NCBI RefSeq assembly: GCF_017353185.1
Contig: NZ_JAFMYV010000001.1
Span: forward strand, 744,001-808,000
DNA from: Fibrella rubiginis
Lineage (GTDB): Bacteria > Bacteroidota > Bacteroidia > Cytophagales > Spirosomataceae
Length of the DNA: 64,000 bases
Direction of reading: 5' to 3'
Shown here: positions 1 to 8,679 of the stretch, one piece after another
How the letters are laid out: the number at the start of each line of letters is the position of its first letter
How positions within the stretch are numbered: position 1 is the stretch's first letter
The notes under the pieces: model-generated
Database searches by the model: none
The model's input: only the letters and a program-made list of their open reading frames with translations
What the model was told of the DNA's origin: nothing
Program-made: the position numbers and the translations under genes

Positions 1-828
1 AAACATACCGTTGTCATCGATTTGCTTCAGCCTGTAGTAGCCTGTCCGGAGTGGTTGTGTGTCGATAAACTGATAGGTATGGCTTTGGCCAGATGTGCCA
101 GCACCTGGTATTTCGCCCAACATGTGCCATTGCTGAAGGTCATGACTTCGTTCCACCACAAAGGCTCTGTTAGATGCCTCACTGCTGGTTTTCCAGTTGA
201 GCAGCATGTTACCTTCGGGGTCAGGTTGCCCGCTAAAGGAAACAAGCGTAACGGGTAATACCGTGGTGTTGGTCGTGACGATGTCGTCGAGCGTAACCGT
301 GCCGTTGCCGCCACTACCAACCACCGAAAACTGGATTCGGTAATTAGCTGGATAGGAGACTGTGTTTGGCACGACAAAATTAAATGAGTTAGCCGTGCTG
401 CCCAGCGAAGTTGACCCGGGCCCCGTACGAATGACCGCTATGGTGGCGACAACCGTTGGCGATACCGCCGATGTAGCCAGGTATACAGTTAATGTAGGAC
501 TTGCTTTATTGCCACCTGTATTATTGGCCGTTGCTTTGAACGAAACGGTCGTGCCTGAGCGTATAGTTATGGCTGGCGTATTGATCTGATCGGAGCTTGT
601 ATTGGAAACAGAACCATATTGAATGCTGGCTGTGCCACTGATAGGTGGGGGCGAAGATGCGGGGGCGATGATGCTTACTGTACTGGAAATTACCCATCCT
701 TTGTTTGTTAACGCCGCCGTATTGGCCACGTTTTCAAAGTTCTCAGAGAATACTTGTGCTCTTGCGGAGAGCCCGGTAAGTGTATTTAGTGCAAACAGAA
801 TTAATGCGTATACTAGGGAATTACTCAT
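1..828 (-). CDS. Secreted surface protein, N-terminal part (runs off left edge)
   Basis: An open frame of 276 codons begins with ATG at 828 and continues without a stop to base 1, so the C-terminus lies outside the window. Residues 1 to about 29 form a signal peptide ending ..LSARAQ. The next ~170 residues are Ser/Thr/Gly-rich and beta-like, with wording such as TVSFKATANN and VTLDDI that is typical of jelly-roll or choice-of-anchor modules. From about residue 195 it reads LPVTLVSFSG followed by NWKTSSE and FVVERSHD, the linker seen just before the C-terminal sorting region of many type IX secretion cargo proteins in Bacteroidota. The sorting domain itself would lie off the edge. Function beyond a secreted surface protein is not recognisable. 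It is divergent from the lipoprotein at 907. Confidence 0.8.
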   Translation of the reverse strand, partial: MSNSLVYALILFALNTLTGLSARAQVFSENFENVANTAALTNKGWVISSTVSIIAPASSPPPISGTASIQYGSVSNTSSDQINTPAITIRSGTTVSFKATANNTGGNKASPTLTVYLATSAVSPTVVATIAVIRTGPGSTSLGSTANSFNFVVPNTVSYPANYRIQFSVVGSGGNGTVTLDDIVTTNTTVLPVTLVSFSGQPDPEGNMLLNWKTSSEASNRAFVVERSHDLQQWHMLGEIPGAGTSGQSHTYQFIDTQPLRTGYYRLKQIDDNGMF

Positions 829-906
829 ATGATGTTAAAATCTTATGATTGTATGTAATTACCTATTTATAACAACTACTATACCAGATTTATACCCTGC
901 GCTGTT

Positions 907-1326
907 ATGACTAAAAATAAATGTTCTGTTCTGATAGGCATCATCTTGCTGCTATCGCAGACAGCCTGCTTTCGTCCTGTCATCCCGATCTCGACTGGCC
1001 CTAAATACCCTATCGACATCTTCTACGCCGATCAGCAGCCGGGCAGGCCGTATGACGACATCAAGCTGCTCTACATCAGCGAGGAAGTGCCCATTCAGAC
1101 GAAGCAAAAAGTGCGCGGCGGACGGATGCTGAGCCGGGGCAACTCCATGCTTGAAAAAGACGCTATGCTGGCTAAACTGACCGTACAGGCGCAGCGCCTT
1201 GGGGCCACTGCGCTGGTGAACGTAACCTACCAATACTACACCACCGCCACCACCAACGGGTACAGCATGGAAGGGCTGGCGGTGAAATACAGAAGTGAGC
1301 AGGAAGCAACGCGGCAGGAGAACTGA
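907..1326 (+). CDS. Small putative lipoprotein
   Basis: 139 residues. A signal peptide ends at a plausible lipobox (SQTAC, Cys21), so it is probably an outer-membrane lipoprotein. The mature part contains a segment with many Lys/Arg/Met (about residues 60-85) and then LGATALVNVTYQYYTT, loosely like the GA(N/D)AVV..V pattern of YbjQ/RcsF-type small domains. That resemblance is weak and no function is proposed. It stands alone, divergent from the secreted protein ending upstream at 828 and convergent with the next gene. Confidence 0.65.
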   Translation: MTKNKCSVLIGIILLLSQTACFRPVIPISTGPKYPIDIFYADQQPGRPYDDIKLLYISEEVPIQTKQKVRGGRMLSRGNSMLEKDAMLAKLTVQAQRLGATALVNVTYQYYTTATTNGYSMEGLAVKYRSEQEATRQEN

Positions 1327-1358
1327 CTAGCCGGACCTGGCACGTAAACGGCAGGATA

Positions 1359-1805
1359 TTATCGGACAGCCGTTAAATGCAGATACAGAATGGATTCGCC
1401 TCCATATTTCGGTTCAAATCCACGAGCTTGAAAATACCGGCCACTGAAAATTACGCGTTTACCCAGCCAATGAGTGGCTTGAGGCCACTGACAAACAATA
1501 CCAATCCATTTACTGTCAATCGTATTGGGCCAGGCATACTCGATCACATAAGATCTAAGGTCTTTTCTATAGTTTACAAACCCTTCAACGTCGGTAAGCT
1601 GTCGCACAAAACAAGTAGAGTCCTGACAGCTCTTTTTCAGGAACCGAGCGTGACCCGCTGAATCTAATTCCGACGGTGTAGTTATGGTGGTAATGTCTGT
1701 TACACCGGGGATGTACCCTTGCTGCGCATGCACACGGGTAAGTGCGCCAAGTAGACATACTACCAGTAAAATGATTGATCTCTGTTTGCCTGATTGCAAA
1801 AGCAT
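1359..1805 (-). CDS. Secreted protein of unknown function
   Basis: 148 residues with an N-terminal signal sequence (hydrophobic stretch about residues 11-23, then RVHAQ). The mature part has Cys pairs (KSCQDSTC and a later C) that could form disulfides in the periplasm. It is rich in aromatic residues towards the C-terminus (HWLGKRVIFSGRYF). I recognise no family. It is convergent with the lipoprotein at 907. Confidence 0.55.
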   Translation of the reverse strand: MLLQSGKQRSIILLVVCLLGALTRVHAQQGYIPGVTDITTITTPSELDSAGHARFLKKSCQDSTCFVRQLTDVEGFVNYRKDLRSYVIEYAWPNTIDSKWIGIVCQWPQATHWLGKRVIFSGRYFQARGFEPKYGGESILYLHLTAVR

Positions 1806-1904
1806 AAAACGCTAAGGGGCTGTTTCACAGTAGATGACCCTTTCCCTAAAATCCATATCGTTTCCAGTGCGATTCTATGGCTGCACTAACTGAGACAGGA
1901 TAGA

Positions 1905-2522
1905 TCAACCGCCACCCAGACCGAAAATGCCCCGGCGCACTTTGAAGCTCTTTTTCAGGCCCCGGATAAGCAGGTAGGCACCAATGATGCCGAAAATGAT
2001 GGCCAGGATGGTGATGTTCAGAATGGCAAAAACAACGGCCACCAGAATCACCACAATCGACGCTTTTAACTGCCACGAGATGCGTTGCCACCAGTTCAGC
2101 TTTTTCTTGGGGGGCAAGCCCAAAATCTCGCGCAGGGTTTTGCGTTGCTTAGGGCCTGGTCCGGGGCCGTTTTGTAAATCGTCTGCTGGCTGGCTTGCCT
2201 GGTCGGGCGCAACGGGTGGGGTAGGTGCGGGGCGGGGCATTAACAGCCGTTGGGCGCGGACGTGGTGTTCCTGAATGCGCTGGGTGGCGGGCACAGACGC
2301 AGATGGGATGGCAGGGGTAGCGTCGGCGTAGGCAACGGGTGGCGCAGCAGGTTCGGCGGGGGTAGGCTGGCTGGTTGTTGGTGCCGGTTCGGCGGTGGAG
2401 CGGGGCGTGATCGGCGTGTAGAAAACCTCGCGCCTGGATGGCTGAAACGTGGCCGTGGGTCGGTGGCAACCCGACAGTGATAAACCAATACATACGGCCA
2501 GCAGACCGGCAGATGAACGCAT
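1905..2522 (-). CDS. Pro/Ala-rich lipoprotein with C-terminal transmembrane segment
   Basis: 205 residues. A lipobox (LSLSGC, Cys19) is followed by a long, low-complexity Pro/Ala/Thr-rich stretch to about residue 120. A basic patch (KQRKTLREILGLPPKKKLNWW) follows, and then hydrophobic helices (about residues 150-190, VVILVAVVFAILNITILAIIFGI split by short turns). This arrangement of an extended linker and a C-terminal membrane hairpin recurs in small Bacteroidota envelope proteins. No enzymatic motif is visible and function is unknown. Confidence 0.65.
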   Translation of the reverse strand: MRSSAGLLAVCIGLSLSGCHRPTATFQPSRREVFYTPITPRSTAEPAPTTSQPTPAEPAAPPVAYADATPAIPSASVPATQRIQEHHVRAQRLLMPRPAPTPPVAPDQASQPADDLQNGPGPGPKQRKTLREILGLPPKKKLNWWQRISWQLKASIVVILVAVVFAILNITILAIIFGIIGAYLLIRGLKKSFKVRRGIFGLGGG

Positions 2523-2745
2523 AGAGAGTAGAATAAAGACGCTCTTCTACAACGCATTCCGCCCGCGACGGATTATATAAATCTGGTTAATGGTTTATAG
2601 TAAGATAGGTTGAGAACTGGTTGTCAGTTTGTTAACTAATCCTATTAGCTCTGCTAATCCTGTAACTGGTCTGACAAACTAACCGCTGTTGAGTAGCTCA
2701 TCACCCTAGCCCGTAGAGACACAGAACGGGGTCTAGCTACGCGCT

Positions 2746-2887
2746 GTAGTGAGCTGACGCGCGGCCCTTCGACAGGCTCAAGGTGACAGACCGTTGTAGC
2801 GCCGAAGCTCCAGCTTCGGGAGTGAACAACGGGCCAGGCATTAACTACCGAAGCTGGAGCTTCGGTGCTACCACGTCAGCCCACTAC
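2746..2887. repeat. Nested inverted-repeat element A
   Basis: The outer arms are 2746-2759 (GTAGTGAGCTGACG) and 2874-2887 (CGTCAGCCCACTAC). Inside lie two 18-bp copies of the self-palindrome CCGAAGCTSSAGCTTCGG (2802-2819 and 2848-2865), flanked by GTAGC/GCTAC. A CCCTTCGACAGGCTCAAGGTGACAG module (2765-2789) is also present. The core GCTACGCGC occurs just upstream at about 2736. It fills most of the gap between the lipoprotein (minus) and the propeller gene (plus). It belongs to the same family as the other intergenic hairpins in this window. Confidence 0.75.
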
Positions 2888-2970
2888 AGGGCAGCAGCAA
2901 CCGTTCTGCAATAAAGTAAATCAACCAACTAACTAGGTTTTTCGGTTAACTCAACGTTTACACTCCTTTT

Positions 2971-4170
2971 ATGCCGTTTTTCTACCGATTTGCGGTTCGC
3001 CGTCTTTGGCTTTATGCCGGGCTGTTGAGTGGTCTGGCAGGTGCCGGAGCCAGTCTGTCGGGTTGTAAGCAGCACAACACCCCCGACCTCACGCCTGTTA
3101 CCCAGCCTGCTTCGGGCAGCGTAACGCCACCCGTGGCGGTATCCATCACGGCACCGCTGCTCTATGCAGCCAGTTTCGACGGAAACCTCTATGCGCTGGA
3201 TACCCTCACTGGTCAACCCCGCTGGACGTTCCGGGCCGACACGGCCATTAGATCCAGCCCCGTAATAGCCTACGGACTGGTGTTTTTTGGCAGTAATGGC
3301 CAGTATGTCTATGCCGTAGACGCTGAAACGGGCAAACAGCGGTGGCGTTTCAAATCAGGCACCTACGTGTATGCCAGCCCTACGGTGGTAGACGGACGGG
3401 TGTTTGTGGGCAGCATTGATAAGGTTTTTTATGCCCTCGACGCCATGACAGGGCGGCAATTATGGTCTTATAAAGCGGCTTATGGGTTCTATTCCAGTCC
3501 CGCCGTAGCCAACGGACTCGTGTATGTAGGTGGCTTAGACGGCAATCTATACGCTTTTACCGCCGACCGGGGTGCGCTGAAATGGATGACAAAAACAAAC
3601 GATTACATTCTTTCCAGCCCTGTGGTGGTAGGCGGTTTAGTTTACATAGGCAGCAGCGACAAAAAGTGCTATGCCGTAGATGCACTTACGGGGCAGCCTC
3701 GGTGGGTGGTACAGGCCGGTTCGGCTATTGAAGCTAGTCCAGTGGTGGCGGGCAGTGTACTCTACCTGGCTGCCGTCGATGGCACGGTCTACGCACTGGA
3801 TGCCGCTACCGGTCAGCAACGGTGGGCGGTGAAGCCGGGCGGGGGGGTAAACGGTAGCCCGGTGGTAGCCATCGGAACGGTTTATATCGGTAGCCGCGAC
3901 CATGCCCTGTATGCCGTTAGTGCCACCACCGGCGCCGTGCAATGGACCTATAAAACCCAGTACGATCTGTATGGAACGCCGTTTGTGACGGGCCAGACCG
4001 TTTATGTCGGCAGTAACGATGGTCGGGTATATGCTATCAACCGGGTAACGAAGCAGGCTCGCTGGTCATTTCAGACGGGTGGGGTAGTGGTATCCAGCCC
4101 TGTGGCTGCCCAGAAAGAAGTGGCCGTGGGTACATACCCAGGCGTAAGCGGGGCGGGGAAGTCATATTAA
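2971..4170 (+). CDS. PQQ-binding-like beta-propeller lipoprotein
   Basis: 399 residues. A lipobox LSGC places Cys32 as the lipidated residue. From about residue 60 to the end it consists of roughly eight blades of about 40 residues, each with the pattern (L/V)YA(L/V)D..TG...W.(F/Y) ... SSP.V..G.V(F/Y).GS, the signature of PQQ-like or BamB-like propellers. Such lipoproteins act as scaffolds in the outer membrane, and the blades here need not bind PQQ. It is followed after 5 bp by the DUF4249 gene and then a TonB receptor, so it probably belongs to that uptake operon as an accessory surface protein. Confidence 0.85.
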   Translation: MPFFYRFAVRRLWLYAGLLSGLAGAGASLSGCKQHNTPDLTPVTQPASGSVTPPVAVSITAPLLYAASFDGNLYALDTLTGQPRWTFRADTAIRSSPVIAYGLVFFGSNGQYVYAVDAETGKQRWRFKSGTYVYASPTVVDGRVFVGSIDKVFYALDAMTGRQLWSYKAAYGFYSSPAVANGLVYVGGLDGNLYAFTADRGALKWMTKTNDYILSSPVVVGGLVYIGSSDKKCYAVDALTGQPRWVVQAGSAIEASPVVAGSVLYLAAVDGTVYALDAATGQQRWAVKPGGGVNGSPVVAIGTVYIGSRDHALYAVSATTGAVQWTYKTQYDLYGTPFVTGQTVYVGSNDGRVYAINRVTKQARWSFQTGGVVVSSPVAAQKEVAVGTYPGVSGAGKSY

Positions 4171-4175
4171 ACCTT

Positions 4176-5366
4176 TTGTTTATGCAGGTTCGACAGTATA
4201 GTCTTATTGGTCTGCTGGGGCTATTGCTGGGTTGCGTCAGCACGTATGACCCCGACCTGGCACTGAACTCCCGGCTGGTGGTGGTAAGCGGAACCATCAC
4301 TGACCTGGCCGACCAACAGACCGTTACGCTAAATCAATCGCGGTCGAGCCAGGACAGCGTCAATGTCAGCACACCCATCAGCAATGCCCTGGTTGAGGTT
4401 ATTGTGAATGGTGCCGAAACGGTGCTGCTGACCGAAACGCAGCCGGGTACTTATGTGCTGCCCGTCGGTTTTCGCGGGAAAGTGGGCAACACCTATCAAC
4501 TTCGGTTTCGAACCAGCGAAGGCGCACAGTATGCATCGTCGGTGGAAGAAATGACGACGGTGCCGGCCATTAGCCGGGCCTATGATGAGTTTACGCTGCG
4601 TGGTCCCAAAACGACCGCCGACGGGCTGCCCATTCCCGCCAATGATATTTATATCGACTTTGCTGATCCGGCTGCCACGCGCAATTTTTACCTCTGGCGG
4701 TGGCGACTCTACGAAACCCAGGCCTGGTGCGCTACATGCCAGCAAGGCCGCTACGTGCTGCGTGATATTGGTCCCGTTGGCTCTGGCCCGATTGAAGTCA
4801 TTGGCTGTGTACCCGACTCATCGCTCTCTGTCAGGAACCTCTTCGACTACACTTGCCGGGGAAATTGTTGGGACATATTTTACAACTCCGACATCGACGT
4901 GTTTGCCGACACCTACACCAACGGCCAACGGCAGGTGGGGCATAAAGTAGCTAGTATACCTGTTTACCAGCGCGACCCTGCCCTGATCGTGGTTGAACAG
5001 TTGTCGCTATCGGCTAATGCGTACCGGTACTACAAACTCTTTGCCGATCAGGTGCAGAACACCGGCACCCTGGCCGACGCCCCCCCGGCCCCAATTTCGG
5101 GTAATGTAAAAAATAGGGCCAACCCTGCCGAAAACGTGATAGGTTATTTTGCCGCCTCGTCGGTGGCCGTGAACCGGTACAAGATTAACCGGCAAAATGT
5201 GACGTCGACGGGAAAGTTTCAGGGGCTTTTTTATGCTCAAAATGGCCGCGTCCCCAACGTGGAGGTGCCTAAGGGTGAAACGGAATATGGCAAAGGGCTG
5301 CCCTCGGCTCTGTGTGTTCCCGGTCGCTACCGCACCGATCAACTTCCGCCGGGTTGGAATCAATAA
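4176..5366 (+). CDS. DUF4249 family outer-membrane lipoprotein
   Basis: 396 residues with a lipobox LLGC (Cys20). The N-terminal third (VVVSGTITD, then ALVEVIVNGAE..LTETQPGTYVL and G.TYQLRF.T.EG..Y.S) is the immunoglobulin-like start typical of DUF4249. The C-terminal part (about residues 270-340) contains S.NAYRYYKLFADQV and G.VKNRANP.ENVIGYF..SSV, the most conserved stretch of this family. DUF4249 genes usually sit next to a TonB receptor and are thought to be its surface partner, in the role SusD plays for SusC. The arrangement here fits, with the receptor 81 bp downstream. Met3 is an alternative start. Confidence 0.88.
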   Translation: MFMQVRQYSLIGLLGLLLGCVSTYDPDLALNSRLVVVSGTITDLADQQTVTLNQSRSSQDSVNVSTPISNALVEVIVNGAETVLLTETQPGTYVLPVGFRGKVGNTYQLRFRTSEGAQYASSVEEMTTVPAISRAYDEFTLRGPKTTADGLPIPANDIYIDFADPAATRNFYLWRWRLYETQAWCATCQQGRYVLRDIGPVGSGPIEVIGCVPDSSLSVRNLFDYTCRGNCWDIFYNSDIDVFADTYTNGQRQVGHKVASIPVYQRDPALIVVEQLSLSANAYRYYKLFADQVQNTGTLADAPPAPISGNVKNRANPAENVIGYFAASSVAVNRYKINRQNVTSTGKFQGLFYAQNGRVPNVEVPKGETEYGKGLPSALCVPGRYRTDQLPPGWNQ

Positions 5367-5447
5367 ATAGTTGCTAAGCAGGACATTGCCCCGCTGTGAT
5401 AAAGCAACAGCACTGACTACGGAGCAACGCTTCGCTCAACATTATTC

Positions 5448-7838
5448 ATGAAAATAGCTCTTCTCTTTCTGTGTCTATCCACCACGGCCCTTGCCCAAAC
5501 TGGCACGGTGAACGGCACCATACGCGATTCGCTCACGGGGCGGCCGTTGGCGGGCGTGGCCGTGGTGGTCGACTACCGTAAACTACTGACTGGCACCACC
5601 TCCGATGGCGACGGCCACTTTAGCATCCGGCTCAGTCTGGGCGAACATACTGTGGTGGTGCGGCTGGTAGGCTACACTCCCGTTCGCCGGATTGTTCGGG
5701 TTGGTGGGGCAGATGACGTAGAAACACTCGACATCAACATGGTGAGCGTGGCCAGCCAACTGGAGGAGGTGGTGGTGACAACTCAGGGCGTTGACGAATA
5801 CGTTCGGAAACCCATCCTGGGCGTCAACCAGCTGAACATTGCCACGTTGAAAAAAATACCGGCCGCCCTTGGCGAGGTCGACCTGCTGCGCGGACTGCAA
5901 CTGCTGCCGGGCGTGACGAGCGTGGGTGAAGCCAGCAACGGCGTGAACATCCGGGGCGGCACGACGGATCAGAACCTGATTTTGCTCGACGACACGCCCA
6001 TCTTTAACCCCACCCACATGTTTGGCCTGTTTTCGGTGTTTCCGCCCGACGTGCTCGGTACGGTAGATCTCTACAAAGGCAACGTGCCTGCGCGATTTGG
6101 TGGCCGGGCGGCGGCAGTACTCGACGTGACCCTGCGGAACCCCGTTCTCGACAAAGCGCAACTGGCTGGGGGCATCAGTTTTGTGTCGGACCGAATCACC
6201 GCCGACATCCCGATAGTGAAGGGGAAGCTGGGTGTTCTGATGGCCGGACGCGGAGCGTTCAACGACTTCCTGCTGCCTCGTATTTCTGACCGACTGGCCG
6301 ATATTAAGGCCAAATTTGGCGATGGCGTGGTGAAAGCATTTTGGCGCATCAACAGCCGTAACACCCTGACCGCCACGGCCTATTACAGCAAAGACCTGTT
6401 CCAGACGGGGCTGCTGGCCAACCTGCCCAACGTAAACGGCACCGCCACCCGCTATGACCACCAGACGCTAAACCTGATGACCCGCTGGTTCCGCACGCTC
6501 TCGCCCCGCGCCGACCTGCAGACCACCGCGCTCTACGTGCATTACGTACCCACGATCCTCTCGCCCGAACTCAATTCAGGTAACGTGGTGCAACTGCGGT
6601 CGTCGGTGTTGCAGCGGCAGGTTAAGTCGGCGCTGAACATCGCGTTGCCCAGCCAGAAGCTGGAAATCGGCCTCAGCGGTGTGCATTACCGCATTGAGCC
6701 GGGAACGTTGCTGCCGGGCGGCAGTACGCAGGTCAACTACATTACCACGCCCACCGAAAATGCCTTTGAACTGGCCCTGCACGCTGATTACGAACGAAAC
6801 ATGGGTCCGAATCTGGCCGTGTCGGTAGGGTTGCGCTACGCTCAGTTTCTGGCAATGGGTCCGTCGCTGGTGCGTCAATACCGCCCCGGCGAACCCCGCG
6901 ACGACGTGTCGGTGATTGACTCAGTGCGCTACGGGGCGGGGCAGGTGTCGAAGGCTTACGGCGGTTTTGAGCCGAGGCTGGGTGTTCGCTACACACTGGG
7001 GCCAAACGCATTGTTGAAAGTGGGGTACAACCTGATGCGGCAGTTTTTGCAGGTGGTCACCAACACCACTACGCCACTGCCCACCTCGCGCTGGAAAACA
7101 GCCGACGCCACCATCCGCCCGCAGGTAAGCCAGCTGTTTACGGCGGGCTATTTTCTGAACTTTCACAACAACGTCTACGAACTGACCGTAGAAGGCTACT
7201 GGCGCAGTACGCAGCACATCATCGACTACCGGCCGGGGGCCGATTTCCTGTTGCAACCTTATCCCGAAACGCAGCTCTTGCAGGGACAAAGCCGCGCCTA
7301 CGGGCTGGAAACGATGATTTCGAAGAAAAAGGGTGAGCTAACGGGTTGGATCAATTACACCTACGCCCGCACGCTGAACCAGGTTTATGAAGGCATGTCG
7401 GTAGAGCAAAACGTGAACGGGGGCACCTGGTACCGCGCCAACTACGACCGCCCGCACACGCTCAACGCATCTATGACCATCGACGTCGATAAGCACAATA
7501 GCTTCGGGCTGACCTTCGCCTACAGCACGGGTCGTCCTTATACCGCCCCCACCGGCTACGTCACCATCGATCAGCAGCAATACCCCTACTACGGCGAGCG
7601 CAACCAGGCCCGGCTACCCGACTACCACCGCCTCGATTTTGTCTGGAATATCTATAACCCCAGCATGGCACAGCGCCGGTGGGAGGGCCGTTGGGCGTTT
7701 ACGATCTATAACCTCTATGGCCGGGATAACGCCTATTCCGTCTTTTTCAAAACCGAAAATGGCCGAACCAGCGCCTACCAACTCCAGATTTTCGCCGCCC
7801 CCATCGCCTCGCTGGCGTATAATTTTGTGTTCAAGTGA
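5448..7838 (+). CDS. TonB-dependent receptor with N-terminal carboxypeptidase-like domain
   Basis: 796 residues. Signal peptide (to about residue 17, ..LAQ), then a CarboxypepD_reg-like domain at about 20-100 (GTVNGTIRDSLTGRPLAGVAV .. VVRLVGY). A plug domain follows at about 125-230 (RGLQLLPGVTS, NGVNIRGGTTDQNLILLDDTPI), then an outer-membrane beta-barrel to the C-terminal aromatic residue-lysine. It imports a ligand across the outer membrane using TonB energy; the ligand cannot be read from sequence. The pairing with a DUF4249 lipoprotein (just upstream) rather than SusD is a recurrent Bacteroidota arrangement. Confidence 0.92.
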   Translation: MKIALLFLCLSTTALAQTGTVNGTIRDSLTGRPLAGVAVVVDYRKLLTGTTSDGDGHFSIRLSLGEHTVVVRLVGYTPVRRIVRVGGADDVETLDINMVSVASQLEEVVVTTQGVDEYVRKPILGVNQLNIATLKKIPAALGEVDLLRGLQLLPGVTSVGEASNGVNIRGGTTDQNLILLDDTPIFNPTHMFGLFSVFPPDVLGTVDLYKGNVPARFGGRAAAVLDVTLRNPVLDKAQLAGGISFVSDRITADIPIVKGKLGVLMAGRGAFNDFLLPRISDRLADIKAKFGDGVVKAFWRINSRNTLTATAYYSKDLFQTGLLANLPNVNGTATRYDHQTLNLMTRWFRTLSPRADLQTTALYVHYVPTILSPELNSGNVVQLRSSVLQRQVKSALNIALPSQKLEIGLSGVHYRIEPGTLLPGGSTQVNYITTPTENAFELALHADYERNMGPNLAVSVGLRYAQFLAMGPSLVRQYRPGEPRDDVSVIDSVRYGAGQVSKAYGGFEPRLGVRYTLGPNALLKVGYNLMRQFLQVVTNTTTPLPTSRWKTADATIRPQVSQLFTAGYFLNFHNNVYELTVEGYWRSTQHIIDYRPGADFLLQPYPETQLLQGQSRAYGLETMISKKKGELTGWINYTYARTLNQVYEGMSVEQNVNGGTWYRANYDRPHTLNASMTIDVDKHNSFGLTFAYSTGRPYTAPTGYVTIDQQQYPYYGERNQARLPDYHRLDFVWNIYNPSMAQRRWEGRWAFTIYNLYGRDNAYSVFFKTENGRTSAYQLQIFAAPIASLAYNFVFK

Positions 7839-7843
7839 GGGGA

Positions 7844-8120
7844 GTTTAAGGTCTAAGGTTTAAGGTTTAAGGTTTAAGGTCTAAGGTTTAAGGTTTAAGG
7901 TCTAAGGTTTAAGGTTTAAGGTTTAAGGTTTAAGGTTGGCTACGCGCGGTAGTGTATGGCTGACGCGAAGCCCTTCGACAAGCTCAGGGTGACAGCCCAT
8001 CTGATGCAGTTCAGGTAAGTTGATTCTAGTTTCCTGTCACCCTGAGCTTGTCGAAGGGCCAGGCGACAGCAACCTACCGCGCGTAGCCAACGTTAAACCT
8101 TGGACTTTAAACCTTAAACC
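7844..8120. repeat. Composite heptamer hairpin B
   Basis: Three nested layers of inverted repeat lie between two convergent genes. The outer left side is 13 consecutive 7-bp units GTYTAAG (7844-7934); the outer right side (about 8092-8120) holds about four complementary units (TTAAACC type). The middle arms are 17 bp and perfect (7936-7952 and 8074-8090, TTGGCTACGCGCGGTAG). The inner arms are 25 bp and perfect (7971-7995 and 8034-8058, CCCTTCGACAAGCTC..GACAG). It could act as a bidirectional terminator. The unequal number of heptamers on the two sides suggests slippage. Confidence 0.9.
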
Positions 8121-8545
8121 TCCCTTCTCCACACAAACTTTAAACTCGTCTGCACGAAGCCCATTCGTTCATAAAACGTGTGTGTTCGGGTGCGACGGCG
8201 GTTGGAGGTAACTTCCAGGTGAACCCAGTTTTCGCGGCGGGCCAGGTCCATAAAATACCGAATGAGCACCTCCCCAACGCCCTGGCTGCGGTAGTTGGGC
8301 AGTACATACATTTCCTGAATCTCACCTACCAGACCGGCATGATGCAATAGCCCCTGCACATGGCAACTGGCAAACCCAACTGACTGATTATCTAACTCGA
8401 TAATTACGTAATGAACATTGGTGTTAGCCAGATTTGCTTCAAAAATAGATTTGAACGCGCCAAAATCCAGCGCTATTTCCTCCAACTCGCAGAGGCATTC
8501 ATACACGAATGGCAGGTCTTCAGGAGAGGCGGGGCGGGTTTTCAT
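8114..8545 (-). CDS. GNAT N-acetyltransferase, PhnO-like
   Basis: 143 residues, one GNAT domain. The acetyl-CoA pyrophosphate loop is RSQGVG at residues 86-91, preceded by the beta-4 strand GEIQEMYVLPNYR and followed by FYERMGF near residue 124. The overall wording, with LHHAGLVGEIQE in the middle and HTFYERMGF at the end, resembles the aminoalkylphosphonate acetyltransferase PhnO more than ribosomal-protein or antibiotic acetyltransferases. The substrate remains a guess, as no phosphonate genes are nearby. The start ATG complement sits on the edge of hairpin C. Confidence 0.8.
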   Translation of the reverse strand: MKTRPASPEDLPFVYECLCELEEIALDFGAFKSIFEANLANTNVHYVIIELDNQSVGFASCHVQGLLHHAGLVGEIQEMYVLPNYRSQGVGEVLIRYFMDLARRENWVHLEVTSNRRRTRTHTFYERMGFVQTSLKFVWRREV

Positions 8546-8674
8546 TTACGATGGACGAATGACGATGGACGATTTTTGCTGACGCGCCTGCAGGTTCCGA
8601 CCCGTCGGACCGCCTTCAGGGCGGGGGGTATACGCGTCAGCAAAAATCGTCCATCGTCATTCGTCCATCGTAAA
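8545..8674. repeat. Heptamer hairpin C
   Basis: Perfect 42-bp inverted repeat: left arm 8545-8586, right arm 8633-8674, with a 46-bp GC-rich spacer. The arm reads in 7-bp words GATGGAC GAATGAC GATGGAC and then a T-run and the core GCTGACGCG. It lies between two minus-strand genes (downstream of the RraA-like gene, upstream of the acetyltransferase). The left arm begins inside the acetyltransferase start codon. Confidence 0.95.
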
Positions 8675-8679
8675 TCCCT

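Noticed and set aside
7844-7937. CRISPR-like direct repeats
   Set aside because: The units are 7 bp, contiguous and without spacers, and no cas gene is near; it is a tandem array forming one hairpin arm.
7844-7937. Telomere-like repeat (TTTAGGG resemblance)
   Set aside because: The unit is TTTAAGG/TCTAAGG inside the chromosome, other elements use unrelated words, so the likeness is chance.
8545-8674. Insertion sequence bounded by inverted repeats
   Set aside because: There is no room for a transposase between the arms and no target-site duplication was seen.
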